A stretch of 64,000 nt of DNA from Ferrimicrobium sp. (GTDB lineage Bacteria > Actinomycetota > Acidimicrobiia > Acidimicrobiales > Acidimicrobiaceae), in the NCBI RefSeq assembly GCF_027364955.1, contig NZ_DAHXOI010000009.1, positions 48,501 through 112,500 on the forward strand, read 5' to 3'. The notes under the pieces are model-generated. The model was not told the DNA's origin. It saw only the letters and a program-made list of their open reading frames with translations, and searched no databases. A program made the position numbers and the translations under genes. Position 1 is the stretch's first letter; every line of letters starts with the position of its first letter. Positions 1 to 9,033 of the stretch are shown in pieces.

Positions 1-294
1 TGTCGTACGGCCCGGTGACATCATCAGCGCGGGTGACCAAGGGCAATGACCGTATGGCTGGCAGTACTTTCCCTACCGCTCCGATCTCTGTCTGGATTAA
101 GACGTAGGCCTCCACACTTCTCCTTGCCTGCTCTGGTCCCTGGGACTAGACTACCGTAGTCGGAAGGCGATGCGTGGCGCTCATGGGCAACTTCAGCTCC
201 CAGAGTGTTTGTGCGTCGGCATAGGTCATGGTCGTTCGCCTTTGCGATGGTTGGTTGGTGTCGCAAGGGACGGTAGGTAGAAGGTTCTGCAACT
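1..294. other. Gap before the first gene
   Basis: No gene is assigned. Reading from base 2 on the + strand gives 15 codons (VVRPGDIISAGDQGQ) ending at TGA 47-49. This could be the 3' end of a gene that starts outside the window, but it is too short to identify. The rest shows no convincing coding signal. A purine-rich stretch at about 272-284 is the likely ribosome binding site of the next gene. Confidence 0.25.
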
Positions 295-570
295 ATGGAA
301 GGGTCCCAAGATGAGTGGGAGCAAAGGAGGCGTTATTTTCCCTCTGAACGTCGCTTCGACTATGACGATCCGCTGGCGCGTCTCAGGTTGACCCTGCATC
401 GAGACGCCGTCGACGATGCTCGTGATTCCTATCGTGATCCGGCAACCGGTGCTACTGTCCTCTGCTCCACCACCCTATTAGATCAAGGAATCTGCTGCAG
501 TCTTGGCTGTCGACACTGTCCCTATGTCGGTGGTCGCCGGTTGGTGATCCCTGGAATCGTGGACGAGTGA
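295..570 (+). CDS. DUF5522 family small cysteine-rich protein
   Basis: A 91-residue protein of unknown function. The C-terminal motif CCSLGCRHCPY (about residues 67-77) has the closely spaced Cys/His pattern typical of DUF5522 proteins, which suggests a metal site; no role is established. The N-terminal half is charged and has no recognisable domain. The ATG at 295 is preceded by a GGTAGGTAGAAGG stretch about 10 nt upstream. Its stop overlaps the GTG start of the next gene by 3 nt (GTGA), so the two are probably translated together. The family call rests on the Cys/His motif only. Confidence 0.7.
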   Translation: MEGSQDEWEQRRRYFPSERRFDYDDPLARLRLTLHRDAVDDARDSYRDPATGATVLCSTTLLDQGICCSLGCRHCPYVGGRRLVIPGIVDE

Positions 571-1247
571 GGACCGATCGGCCGGCTCGATGGCGTACGG
601 AGGCGGTCTCGTTGAGCACGGCTGGGCTCCACGATGCCTGGCCGGTCCTTGGCCATGAGGAGCGGCTTTGTCGGATTGGCGAACCTATTGACCGTGCATT
701 GGTTCTTGGTTCGTCGACCGCTTCTCATGCTTTTGATCTCGAGCGAGCCAGGCGAGACGGTCTCACGGTGGTGCGCCGCGGCAGTGGTGGTGGGGCGGTA
801 CTGGTCGAACCCGGATCCCAAATCTGGCTCATGCTGTATCTACGACTCGACGACCCGCTCGTGCCTTGGGACCTTGGTGCCTCTTTTCTTTGGTTAGGAG
901 CTGTAGTAGCTGGTGTTCTTCGCGGTCTTGGGCTTAGAGCGGAGGTTGTCGAGGAGCGCCAGCCACGCACTGATCTTGGGCGCTTGATCTGTTTTGGCGA
1001 TCTCGGCTTTGGCGAGGTCACTGTTGAGGGTGCCAAGGTGCTTGGATTGGCACAACGGCGTTCCCGCGGCCAAGCGTGTTTCCAACTTTCGCTGTTGTGG
1101 TGGGAGCACCAAGGCGCTCTCCGCGATCTGCTCGTAGGCGATCAAATGCTGGATCAACCACTTCGAGTGGCTGGCCTATCACCGTTAGTTAGCGTTTCGC
1201 GGCAAAACCTGCAAGATCAGCTTGTTCGGGCCATCACTACGCTTTAG
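567..1247 (+). CDS. Lipoate-protein ligase A family protein (BPL/LplA domain)
   Basis: 226 residues with the BPL/LplA catalytic fold. RRGSGGGAVLVEPG (about 69-82) matches the lipoate/ATP-binding loop RRxSGGGAVxxD. GAKVLGLAQRR (about 154-164) supplies the conserved lysine of LplA-like enzymes. It is shorter than full LplA (about 330 residues) because the C-terminal accessory domain is missing, as in many actinobacterial LplA-like proteins and in LipB/LipM-type octanoyltransferases. It may attach lipoate or octanoate to 2-oxoacid dehydrogenase or GcvH lipoyl domains, but octanoyl transfer or biotin ligation cannot be excluded. The GTG start overlaps the upstream stop. A 116-nt gap with MraZ boxes follows. 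Confidence 0.7.
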   Translation: MRTDRPARWRTEAVSLSTAGLHDAWPVLGHEERLCRIGEPIDRALVLGSSTASHAFDLERARRDGLTVVRRGSGGGAVLVEPGSQIWLMLYLRLDDPLVPWDLGASFLWLGAVVAGVLRGLGLRAEVVEERQPRTDLGRLICFGDLGFGEVTVEGAKVLGLAQRRSRGQACFQLSLLWWEHQGALRDLLVGDQMLDQPLRVAGLSPLVSVSRQNLQDQLVRAITTL

Positions 1248-1311
1248 TCGTACATCAGTACGCACATAACCGCTTTCGGGTAAGAAATAGTCATGTTTTG
1301 ACCCTTTCGTG

Positions 1312-1323
1312 CCGAAATTTCGG
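1312..1323. repeat. 12-bp palindrome upstream of the MraZ boxes
   Basis: CCGAAATTTCGG is a perfect 12-bp palindrome ending 7 bp before the first MraZ box. It may be a binding site or a hairpin for the end of the preceding gene; there is no T-run to make it a convincing terminator. Confidence 0.35.
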
Positions 1324-1330
1324 GTGCCAG

Positions 1331-1364
1331 TGGGTAATTGTGGGGTAAAGTGGGGCCCATTGGT
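1331..1364 (+). promoter_or_regulatory. MraZ operator: TGGG repeats at 10-bp spacing
   Basis: TGGG occurs at 1331, 1341 and 1351, with a degenerate TGGT at 1361, exactly one helical turn apart. Repeated TGGG(N) units separated by 5-6 bp just upstream of mraZ are the known binding site of the MraZ repressor, a doughnut-shaped oligomer that contacts one repeat per subunit. The array lies 27-60 bp before the likely mraZ start at 1391 and so probably controls expression of the whole dcw operon. Confidence 0.85.
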
Positions 1365-1390
1365 TGGTAGTGGAGAGGACAGTCCGTTCG

Positions 1391-1816
1391 GTGTGGCAGA
1401 CAGGTGAGGTAAAGGCGAAGTTTTTCGGTGGCTACACCCACTCTCTTGATCTCAAGGGTCGTTTGACACTGCCCGCTCGCTTTCGCACTAGCTTCTCTGA
1501 TCGATGTTATGCGACACCGTCGCAGTACGGTGATGCATGCATCGTCATCTGGACGGTCGAAGACTTTGATAGCTTCGTGAATGCGGTACCACCACAGAGT
1601 TGGGATGAGTCTCCCGAGCGTCGTCGGCTGCGTGTTTGGAGCCGTCAAGCTTTTGATATTGAGATTGACCGCCTCGGTCGCATTGGTTTGCCGCAGCCGT
1701 TGCGGACACTTGCGGGCCTCGATCACGAGGTTCTGGTCAATGGGGCGTTTGGAACCGTTGAGCTGTGGGATCCGCTCCGGTGGAACGAGTATCAAGAAAG
1801 CGCTCTCGGTGAGTAG
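1391..1816 (+). CDS. mraZ: Transcriptional regulator MraZ
   Basis: A DNA-binding repressor of the division/cell-wall operon, here 141 residues. The family signature FFGGYTHSLDLKGRLTLPARFR lies at the N-terminus, and a second AbrB-like half follows, centred on DRLGRIGLPQPLR. The frame is open back to TTG 1364, but that codon lies inside the last MraZ box. GTG 1391 is preceded by GGAGAGG (1372-1378) and is the better start, although the spacing is rather long. The 3' end overlaps rsmH by 8 nt. First gene of the dcw cluster. Confidence 0.9.
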   Translation: MWQTGEVKAKFFGGYTHSLDLKGRLTLPARFRTSFSDRCYATPSQYGDACIVIWTVEDFDSFVNAVPPQSWDESPERRRLRVWSRQAFDIEIDRLGRIGLPQPLRTLAGLDHEVLVNGAFGTVELWDPLRWNEYQESALGE

Positions 1817-2873
1817 CGCACATAAGGCAGCTGAGCCCTTCGATGGTTCACCTGGCCAGACTGACGACGCAGCTACAGCGCTGTGGGGGAGCCCTTTCGC
1901 ACACGCCCCAGTGCTCGCAGCCCGTGTCGTTGAGGGATTTAGCGAGCGTGTGAGTACCTCTGTCACGATCGTCGACGCAACCGTTGGCCTCGGCGGTCAT
2001 ACGCAACGAATGCTTGATGATCTCCCCTGGACCCATGTGGTCGGCGTCGACCGCGATCGACAAGCATTGGCTCGCTCACAAGAGCGGTTGGCACCCTATG
2101 GTGATCGCGTTCGACTTGTCCATGGAAGGTTTGGTGACCTAGCGGCCGCGACGGCGCCGATCACTCGTGTGGCTGGCGTCCTGGCTGACCTCGGAGTGTC
2201 GTCGATGCAACTCGATGATCCAAACCGTGGGTTTTCCTTTCGATTTGATGCACCACTCGACATGCGAATGGACCAAGACAGCGGTTCGATGACGGTGGCA
2301 CAGTACGTAGCCACGGTAGCACCACAGGATCTCGTCGATGTGTTGCGAGCGAACGGCGTTGGATCGCTGGCGAGGCGATACGCCGATGCGCTCAAGGATC
2401 AATTGCCCGCCACCACCGGTCAGTTGGCCGAGGTGATTGCGACGGCAACGCCAGCGCGACTCCGAGGTGGTCGTCTGCATCCAGCCACCAAGGTCTTTCA
2501 AGCGCTACGCATCCGTGTCAACCAGGAGGAGGAGGAGCTTGTCCACTTCCTGCCGGCCGCGTTCTCCCTACTTGACTCCGGCGGTGTGCTGCAGGTAATC
2601 AGCTATCACTCGGGTGAGGACCGATTGGTCAAGCGCTTTGCGCGTCTTGTTGAGACAGGGGGTTGTCTCTGTCCACCCCGAGTCGGTTGTACCTGTGGGG
2701 CTCGGCCGGTTGGTACCCGCCTTACCCGACACGCTATCGTTCCCTCCGAGGAGGAGCTCACCCATAATCCCCGTTCGCGGAGCGCCCGGCTGCGGGTACT
2801 GCGACGTAGTGCCGACGACATCACTGAGGCGATCAAACGTTACTGGGAGCAGGTCCCCTCATGGCACGGGTAG
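1809..2873 (+). CDS. rsmH: 16S rRNA (cytosine(1402)-N(4))-methyltransferase
   Basis: SAM-dependent methyltransferase that modifies C1402 in the 16S decoding centre; 354 residues. It shows the motif I region VDATVGLGGHT, LADLGVSSMQLD, the GRLHPATKVFQALRIRVNQE block and ISYHSGEDRLVK, all typical of RsmH/MraW. The frame stays open upstream into mraZ. The GTG at 1809 overlaps the mraZ stop and gives the usual distance to the first motif, so it is preferred. A Cys-rich insert (GGCLCPPRVGCTCG) near the C-terminus is common in actinobacterial homologues. Confidence 0.95.
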   Translation: MSSAHKAAEPFDGSPGQTDDAATALWGSPFAHAPVLAARVVEGFSERVSTSVTIVDATVGLGGHTQRMLDDLPWTHVVGVDRDRQALARSQERLAPYGDRVRLVHGRFGDLAAATAPITRVAGVLADLGVSSMQLDDPNRGFSFRFDAPLDMRMDQDSGSMTVAQYVATVAPQDLVDVLRANGVGSLARRYADALKDQLPATTGQLAEVIATATPARLRGGRLHPATKVFQALRIRVNQEEEELVHFLPAAFSLLDSGGVLQVISYHSGEDRLVKRFARLVETGGCLCPPRVGCTCGARPVGTRLTRHAIVPSEEELTHNPRSRSARLRVLRRSADDITEAIKRYWEQVPSWHG

Positions 2874-3310
2874 TTGCACTTCCACAGAGCCCGCCGAGAG
2901 AACGACCACGTCGCCAACGGCCTGAACTAGTACTAGTTGCGCCGACCCGGCGAGTGGCCAAGTCGCACACGCTACGCAACATCGTGATCTATCTGATCGC
3001 CATTGCGTTGATGGGGATGGTGGTGCTCGCACGCATCGCGATCGAGTTAGAGGAGTCGTCGGTTGGACAGCTCCAGACAGAGATTACCCATGCCCAGCGC
3101 ACGCAGAGCGATCTCCAACTCGAAGTAGCGCAACTCTCATCACCAGAGCGCATCATGAGTTATGCGAGTGCCCATCTCCATCTGACGCTACCGAACTCCG
3201 TTGAGGTCGTTTCCGGTACGAGCACCAAGCACGCGGTTCCCCTGCCTCAGTCAGAGGCGACGAACCCAAGCCTTCCACTCCCAGCGGGGGAGGTGTTGAG
3301 TGGCAACTAA
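2861..3310 (+). CDS. ftsL: FtsL-like septum formation protein
   Basis: 149 residues. It has a basic cytoplasmic N-terminus (about 1-37), one membrane segment (about 40-62, NIVIYLIAIALMGMVVLARI) and a short periplasmic coiled coil (about 68-97) ending in SSPERIMSYASAHLHL. This is the usual FtsL/DivIC arrangement. FtsL-type proteins form a trimer with FtsQ and FtsB and activate FtsWI at the septum. Sequence conservation is poor in this family, so the call rests on topology and on its place between rsmH and ftsI. It overlaps both neighbours. Confidence 0.75.
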   Translation: MARVVALPQSPPRERPRRQRPELVLVAPTRRVAKSHTLRNIVIYLIAIALMGMVVLARIAIELEESSVGQLQTEITHAQRTQSDLQLEVAQLSSPERIMSYASAHLHLTLPNSVEVVSGTSTKHAVPLPQSEATNPSLPLPAGEVLSGN

Positions 3311-5096
3311 AAGGAGAACACGGCGTACTCGCGTAACGTTGTTGGTGTGCGGTATCGTGACGCTTGCGTTGGTGGTGCAGCTGTTGCGTGTGACCTTGCT
3401 CGCCTCGCCGAGCTATACGAACCTCGCCGTGCAAGAGGCAGAGACCACGGTGACGCTTCCCGGTCTTCGAGGGTCGATCCTCGGACGCAATGGCGAGGTG
3501 CTGGCGATGTCGGAGCTGCGCGATACCATCATCGCTGACCCGTTCTTGATCAAAGATCCTGCTCCTGAAGCTGCGACGTTGGCAAAACTCCTGGCGCTGC
3601 CGGCGACCCAGGTTGAGGGTGCGCTTACTGTGAAGGGAGGTTACTCCGTGGTAGCCCAGTTGGTGACCCAATCGGTTGGTGCAACCATAGAGTCGATGGC
3701 ACTCAATGGTGAGCTCCCGGGGATCAACGTCACACCAGGTCAGGCTCGCTACTATCCGGCGGGCGCGCTAGCAGAGCCAGTCATCGGAAGGGTGGGGGCC
3801 AATGATAATGGTCTCTTTGGGCTGGAGTACCAGTATCAGAAGCTGCTCGCTGGCAAAAATGGTTATGAGGTCGAACGGACGGCTGCTGGCAATCTTCCAC
3901 TGCCGGATGCGATCGTCAAGCGGCAGGCGCCAGTGCAAGGCAAGAACCTGGAGTTGACGATCGACCCCGGGCTGCAGGCATACGCAGAGCAGGCTGTTGC
4001 GGGCGAGATCCAAAAGACGAATGCCATCGGTGGGACCGCTGTGGTGATGGATGTCGCTACCGGTCAGATCTTGGCGATGGTCTCTCTCACCGCCCCACCG
4101 CTACCTGGAGCCCAACCGTTAGCCAACGGAGCCCAACCAGTCGACGTCACCCGCGCCCTCCCGACCCAAAGTTGGATCAATCAAGCGGTGGACTACGCGT
4201 ACGAACCCGGATCAGTGGCCAAGATCGCGACCTTCACCGCCGCTCTCCAGGACCACCTGATCACCCCAACCTCGACTGAGGTGGTGCCGGGCCAACTCAA
4301 CATCGATGGTTCAATCTTTCATGACGCAGAGCCGCATCCCACTGAGGTGCTCTCGATGCGCCAGATTCTGGCGCAAAGCTCGAACGTCGGTACCATTGAG
4401 ATTGCTCGGCGCCTCGGCCCCACTCGCCTCTTGGCCTCCTTTGAACGCTTTGGTTGGGGAGAGCCAACTGGACTTGCGTTCCCAGGGGAGACGCAGGGTT
4501 ATCTCAAACCGGTGAGTCAGTGGTCACCAACTGCCATTGGTTCGACCCCTATCGGGCAGGATCAGTTGGTGACGCCACTGCAAGTCCTTGACTCATATAA
4601 TGCCATCGCCAACGGTGGCGTCATGGTGACACCAAAGCTCGTGCTTGGCACCGTGGGTGCCAACGGTCATCTCCTTCCGATGTCCTCACCGAATCCGCGC
4701 CGAATTGTCCCAAAGACCATCGATGAGGAGATGATCCATCTCTTGTCCGGAGTGACAGGGGCCAATGCGACGGCACCGGACGCAAGCATTCCCGGGTATG
4801 TAGTGGCTGGCAAAACTGGAACCTCACAGAAGCCCTTGCATACCCAGGCGGGCTATCAGATGGGTGCGTACTGGGGTACGTTCGTCGGAATGGTACCAGC
4901 CCAGCACCCCGTTTTGAGTGCGGTGGTCATGTTGGACCAACCGGTTCCGATCTATGGTGGCATGACGGCCGCACCAGTCTTTAGCCAGATCATGCGGTAC
5001 GCACTCGCCCGTTATGGGGTCACCCCTACGGGTGGTGTTGACTCCGCATTGCTACCGAAGCTACCGAAGTCTTCTTCCCCAAGGTCGCGTGAGTGA
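3300..5096 (+). CDS. ftsI: Peptidoglycan D,D-transpeptidase FtsI (PBP2b/PBP3 class)
   Basis: Class B penicillin-binding protein of 598 residues that crosslinks septal peptidoglycan together with FtsW. It has a cytoplasmic basic tail, a membrane anchor (about 12-34), a dimerisation domain beginning LRGSILGRNGEVLA, and a transpeptidase domain. The active-site motifs are all present: S305-V-A-K308 (nucleophile Ser305), S360-S-N362 and K505-T-G-T508. No PASTA domain is seen. The GTG start has a strong ribosome site (GGGGGAGG) and overlaps the ftsL stop. Confidence 0.95.
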   Translation: MATKRRTRRTRVTLLVCGIVTLALVVQLLRVTLLASPSYTNLAVQEAETTVTLPGLRGSILGRNGEVLAMSELRDTIIADPFLIKDPAPEAATLAKLLALPATQVEGALTVKGGYSVVAQLVTQSVGATIESMALNGELPGINVTPGQARYYPAGALAEPVIGRVGANDNGLFGLEYQYQKLLAGKNGYEVERTAAGNLPLPDAIVKRQAPVQGKNLELTIDPGLQAYAEQAVAGEIQKTNAIGGTAVVMDVATGQILAMVSLTAPPLPGAQPLANGAQPVDVTRALPTQSWINQAVDYAYEPGSVAKIATFTAALQDHLITPTSTEVVPGQLNIDGSIFHDAEPHPTEVLSMRQILAQSSNVGTIEIARRLGPTRLLASFERFGWGEPTGLAFPGETQGYLKPVSQWSPTAIGSTPIGQDQLVTPLQVLDSYNAIANGGVMVTPKLVLGTVGANGHLLPMSSPNPRRIVPKTIDEEMIHLLSGVTGANATAPDASIPGYVVAGKTGTSQKPLHTQAGYQMGAYWGTFVGMVPAQHPVLSAVVMLDQPVPIYGGMTAAPVFSQIMRYALARYGVTPTGGVDSALLPKLPKSSSPRSRE

Positions 5097-5182
5097 CTAT
5101 TACGAGCACTCGAGGCCTGTACCATAGTTATGTTCATGGTCCGGGTTGGGGTGGAGGAGTGGGTGAGACGAGGCATGCCGCG

Positions 5183-6601
5183 ATGACGTTGGGCGAATTG
5201 ACTCGTCAGCTTCATGCACAGCTGATAGGGCAAGGTCGAGAGGGTGCGACGGCAACCGGCATCGCCATGGATCACCGACTTGTGAACGCTGGAGATATCT
5301 TCGCCGTGGTGCCGGGTGCCCACGTGGACCCACGCGTCTTTGTGCGCCAGGCCGAACACCAGGGTGCCATGGCGCTGCTGGTGACCGAGCCGGTGCTGGA
5401 GACGGCGCTACCACAGATTGTCGTCGAGCCTGCTCGCGTGCGCGATTGTGTCGCGCTGGCGAGTCAGCTTGTCTATGGAGAGCCCTCGAAACGACTCAAG
5501 GTTGTCGGTGTGACCGGTACCAACGGTAAGACCACCACGGTCTCGCTCGTCTCGGAGATGCTCAGTCTTCTCGGCTATGGGGTAGGCACGATGGGGACAT
5601 TGTGGGGACGTCTCACGACACCGGAGGCCCCCGAGATCGCCCGCCGGCTCGCCACCTTCGTCGCAGAGGGGAGAAGCTACGCGGCGATGGAGATCTCCTC
5701 GATTGCGCTCTCCATGGACCGGGTCCGGTACCTCAACGTTGAGGTCGCTATGTTTACCAACCTGAGCCAAGACCATCTTGACTTTCACCCATCGATGGAG
5801 GAGTACTTCGCGGCCAAGGCTTCGCTCTTTCACCCAAGCTATGCCAAACTTGGGGTGATCAACGCCGATGACACGTGGGGACAGCGTTTGCTCGAGAGGG
5901 CCGAGATACCTGTCGTCGGTGTCTCCGATGCTGAGTTGAGCCAGATCACCCTTGGTCCTTATGGCTTGAGCTTCGATCTACGCGGTCATCGCTTTGCTGC
6001 ACCGCTGATCGGGCACCATAACCTGGTGAATCTCCACATGGCGTTGATCGCCTTAGAGACCCTCGGGTTCGAGCTCCATGACTTGGTGGAGGTGGCTCGA
6101 GAGGTCCAGGCACCTCGGGGTCGACTCGAACGTGTCCCCAGTCGCCATGGATCGATCTTTATCGACTACGCCCACTCGCCAGGAGCGTTGGAACAGGTGT
6201 TAACGGCGGCACGGCTGTCGCTTGGCCGTGCCGGTAGACTCATGGTGGTTTTTGGTGCCGGCGGGGAGCGCGACCACGGGAAACGACCACTCATGGGCTC
6301 GACCGCGGAACGTCTTGCTGATGTCGTGATTATCACGAGCGATAACCCTCGCTCAGAGGACCCCCAAACCATCGCTGACGACATCGCGGCAGGATGGGTC
6401 GCTGCCACAAAGCCGCGGATCATTCTCGATCGTCGGTTGGCGATTCGTACCGCGGTGGATGAACTCTGTGACGAGGACGTCTTGGTCATCGCCGGCAAGG
6501 GACATGAGCGCAGCCAACGCATTGGATCAGCGAGTTATGACTTTGATGACTACGATGAGGCGTTACGGGCGGTGCTCGAGTTGCGGGATGGTGAACGTTG
6601 A
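5183..6601 (+). CDS. murE: UDP-MurNAc-tripeptide synthetase MurE
   Basis: Mur ligase adding the third amino acid to UDP-MurNAc-L-Ala-D-Glu. GVTGTNGKTTT is the ATP loop. SDNPRSEDP contains the DNPR signature of enzymes that add meso-diaminopimelate, so the peptidoglycan is probably A1-gamma type. The frame is open from GTG 5093, which overlaps the ftsI stop, but the first 30 residues of that version do not look like MurE. ATG 5183 puts the ATP loop near residue 111 as in typical MurE and gives 472 residues. GTG 5159 is another in-frame option. Followed directly by mraY; no murF in between. Confidence 0.92.
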   Translation: MTLGELTRQLHAQLIGQGREGATATGIAMDHRLVNAGDIFAVVPGAHVDPRVFVRQAEHQGAMALLVTEPVLETALPQIVVEPARVRDCVALASQLVYGEPSKRLKVVGVTGTNGKTTTVSLVSEMLSLLGYGVGTMGTLWGRLTTPEAPEIARRLATFVAEGRSYAAMEISSIALSMDRVRYLNVEVAMFTNLSQDHLDFHPSMEEYFAAKASLFHPSYAKLGVINADDTWGQRLLERAEIPVVGVSDAELSQITLGPYGLSFDLRGHRFAAPLIGHHNLVNLHMALIALETLGFELHDLVEVAREVQAPRGRLERVPSRHGSIFIDYAHSPGALEQVLTAARLSLGRAGRLMVVFGAGGERDHGKRPLMGSTAERLADVVIITSDNPRSEDPQTIADDIAAGWVAATKPRIILDRRLAIRTAVDELCDEDVLVIAGKGHERSQRIGSASYDFDDYDEALRAVLELRDGER

Positions 6602-7635
6602 TCCCTATTCTCACCGGCAGCGGACTCGCGCTCATCATCGCTATCTTTGTCACCCCAATCCTGATCGATCGGCAGCGTTCGCGCGGCGTTGGCCAGCAGA
6701 TCCGCGAGGATGGACCGAGTCGACATCTCGTGAAGGCAGGTACGCCGACGATGGGTGGCATCGCTATTCTCATCGCCATCGTGCTGAGCTATCTGCTTGT
6801 GCACATCCATCTCGGAGTGAGTTTTTCTCGCTCTGGAGTCCTTGTCGTCGGCGTCACCATCTTCTCCGGGATTATTGGGTTGATCGATGACCTACTCAAG
6901 GTTCGCAATCGCCGTAGCCTTGGCCTGACCAAGACGGCGAAGTTTGGCAGCCAAGTGCTGATTGCCATTGCCTTTGCGCTGCTGGCGCACTTCTGGGCCC
7001 ATGTCCCGACGGCTATCTCGTTTGTCCGGCTGGGGAGCCTCAGTATCGGTCTCGGCACGGTGGGGTGGTGTATCTTTGCCGTCTTGGTCATTGTGGGTAC
7101 CTCCAACGCCGTTAATTTGACGGATGGTCTCGATGGTCTTGCTGCGGGAGCGAGTATCTTCGCCTTTGCTGCCCTCGCGCTGATCTCCTACTGGATGTTC
7201 CGCCATGTCGTCGCCTATGGTGTTCATGATGCGCTTGACTTAGCAGTCTTGGCGATGTGTTTTGTCGGCGCAATTCTCGGTTTTCTCTGGTGGAATGCTC
7301 CGCCAGCCAAGATTTTTATGGGTGATGTGGGCTCGCTCGCTATCGGCAGCGGTCTTGGGGCCTTTGCACTCGTGCTACGGCTTGATCTGCTGCTTTTACT
7401 CCTCGGTGGCCTCTTTGTCGTCGAGACACTCAGCGTCATCGCGCAGGTCTTTTCCTTCCGCGTTTTTCATCGGCGAATCCTCAAGATGGCCCCTATCCAT
7501 CATCACTTTGAACTCTATGGTTGGCCAGAGACGACCGTTCTGATTCGGCTCTGGATCTTTGCTGGTGTGGTGACGGCGATCGCGGTAGGGGCCTTCTATG
7601 CCGACTTCCTCTCGCTCGGAAGTTTTGGACGATGA
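6598..7635 (+). CDS. mraY: Phospho-N-acetylmuramoyl-pentapeptide transferase MraY
   Basis: Integral membrane enzyme (345 residues, about ten membrane segments) that moves phospho-MurNAc-pentapeptide to undecaprenyl phosphate, forming lipid I. Conserved blocks include GTPTMGGIAIL, GLIDDLLKVRNRRSLGL (catalytic Asp pair region), NAVNLTDGLDGLA, FMGDVGSLAIG and the cytoplasmic loop KMAPIHHHFELYGWPE with its His cluster. The start is TTG 6598, overlapping the murE stop as TTGA. Stops in a 4-nt overlap with murD. Confidence 0.95.
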   Translation: MIPILTGSGLALIIAIFVTPILIDRQRSRGVGQQIREDGPSRHLVKAGTPTMGGIAILIAIVLSYLLVHIHLGVSFSRSGVLVVGVTIFSGIIGLIDDLLKVRNRRSLGLTKTAKFGSQVLIAIAFALLAHFWAHVPTAISFVRLGSLSIGLGTVGWCIFAVLVIVGTSNAVNLTDGLDGLAAGASIFAFAALALISYWMFRHVVAYGVHDALDLAVLAMCFVGAILGFLWWNAPPAKIFMGDVGSLAIGSGLGAFALVLRLDLLLLLLGGLFVVETLSVIAQVFSFRVFHRRILKMAPIHHHFELYGWPETTVLIRLWIFAGVVTAIAVGAFYADFLSLGSFGR

Positions 7636-8960
7636 ACCTAGCTGGGGCTCGGGTACTGGTCGTTGGCTTTGGTGTCAGTGGGCTCGGCGCTGCAAAGGCC
7701 CTTGCGGATCGGGGAGCGCGGCTTTCGTTGGCTGAGGATAAGGCGAGACTCAGAGAAGCAGCATCACTTGGGGAGCAGAGGTTCGAACACAGTGGGACGA
7801 TCGCTGAGCTACGCAGTGAGACATGGGACCTCGTGGTGGTGAGTCCTGGAATCTCGCCGGAACGGCTTGGGCTCGAACCCCTTGCGAACCGGGTGATCGG
7901 CGAACTTGAACTCGGTTGGCTGCTTGCGGATGCACCGGTCTCCGCCATCACCGGCACCAACGGCAAGACGACGGTGGCGACCTTGACGCAGATGATGCTC
8001 GGGTCAGAGGCAACACTGTGTGGGAACGCTGGAGTCTCCTTCGCAGCGGTGGCATGCTCGGGTGCGACACGATACGTAGTCGAGGCGAGCTCGTTCCAGC
8101 TCACCTGGGCACCGACGCTTGCACCAGCGTCCGCTACGTGGACGAACTTCACTCCTGATCATCTCGATTGGCACGGCACGCTGGAGGCCTATCGGCTCGC
8201 CAAAGCGAAGCTTTTTGCACAGCTCCCTCGCACAGGAGTGGCGATTCTCAACGCTGATGACCCGGTGGTTGAGGCGACCCTGCTTCCCGAGGGCGTTGCA
8301 CGTAGGACCTTCTCGATGGAGGGACCGGCTGATTATCACGTCGCCAAGGGCAACCTGGTTGGTCCAGATGAGGTGGTGCTGACCTCGCTCGCATCGCTCG
8401 GGCGGGGTGGCCCGATCGGTGTCGCCAATGCCTTGACGGCATGGGCTACCGCCGATGCGGCGGGTGCTGATCCGGAGCGAGTGCGCGCGGTCTTAGAGGA
8501 GTTCCGGGGGCTCGAACACCGACAAGAACTCGTAGGCGAGTGGAACGGTATTCTCTGGGTCAATGACTCCAAAGCCACCACGCCGGTCGCGGCTGCGGCT
8601 GGGATCAGCTCCTTTACTCACGTCATTCTCATCGCTGGAGGACGGGGCAAGGGCCTCTCCTTCGAGCCGATGGCCGCCGTGGCGGACCGGGTGGGCCACT
8701 GCATCACCATCGGCGAATGCGGGCCCGAGATCGGTGAGCTTTTTCGTGCCCACGATGTCCCCACAACCATGGCGACCTCGATGCGCGAAGCGGTTGCCTT
8801 GGCGACCACCAAGGCCCAGGCAGGAGATGTGGTGTTGCTGGCACCTGGTGCGGCCTCCTTCGACTGGTATGACAGCTACGCCGTACGCGGACGCGATTTC
8901 AAGGCTGCGGTGAGAGAGTTGGCGGCTGGGGCGTTCCCGTCGAATGGGGTGTCGGCGTGA
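7632..8960 (+). CDS. murD: UDP-MurNAc-L-alanine--D-glutamate ligase MurD
   Basis: Cytoplasmic Mur ligase adding D-Glu to UDP-MurNAc-L-Ala; 442 residues. It has a Rossmann-like start (ARVLVVGFGVSGLGAAKAL), the ATP loop AITGTNGKTTVATL and the central WTNFTPDHLDWHG block. WVNDSKATTPVAA and LIAGGRGKG are typical of MurD. The open frame extends upstream into mraY, but ATG 7632 overlaps the mraY stop (ATGA) and begins exactly at the family N-terminus. Confidence 0.95.
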   Translation: MNLAGARVLVVGFGVSGLGAAKALADRGARLSLAEDKARLREAASLGEQRFEHSGTIAELRSETWDLVVVSPGISPERLGLEPLANRVIGELELGWLLADAPVSAITGTNGKTTVATLTQMMLGSEATLCGNAGVSFAAVACSGATRYVVEASSFQLTWAPTLAPASATWTNFTPDHLDWHGTLEAYRLAKAKLFAQLPRTGVAILNADDPVVEATLLPEGVARRTFSMEGPADYHVAKGNLVGPDEVVLTSLASLGRGGPIGVANALTAWATADAAGADPERVRAVLEEFRGLEHRQELVGEWNGILWVNDSKATTPVAAAAGISSFTHVILIAGGRGKGLSFEPMAAVADRVGHCITIGECGPEIGELFRAHDVPTTMATSMREAVALATTKAQAGDVVLLAPGAASFDWYDSYAVRGRDFKAAVRELAAGAFPSNGVSA

Positions 8961-9033
8961 TGTGTCGCCAGGAGGAGTTTTGTGCCCAAGAGCCAGGCAA
9001 AGAGCTAGGCCAACAAAGGGAGAGGGGGAAGCG

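Noticed and set aside
1581..1808. N-terminal extension of rsmH inside mraZ
   Set aside because: The extra 76 residues do not resemble RsmH and overlap mraZ in another frame; GTG 1809 fits the family and the overlap pattern.
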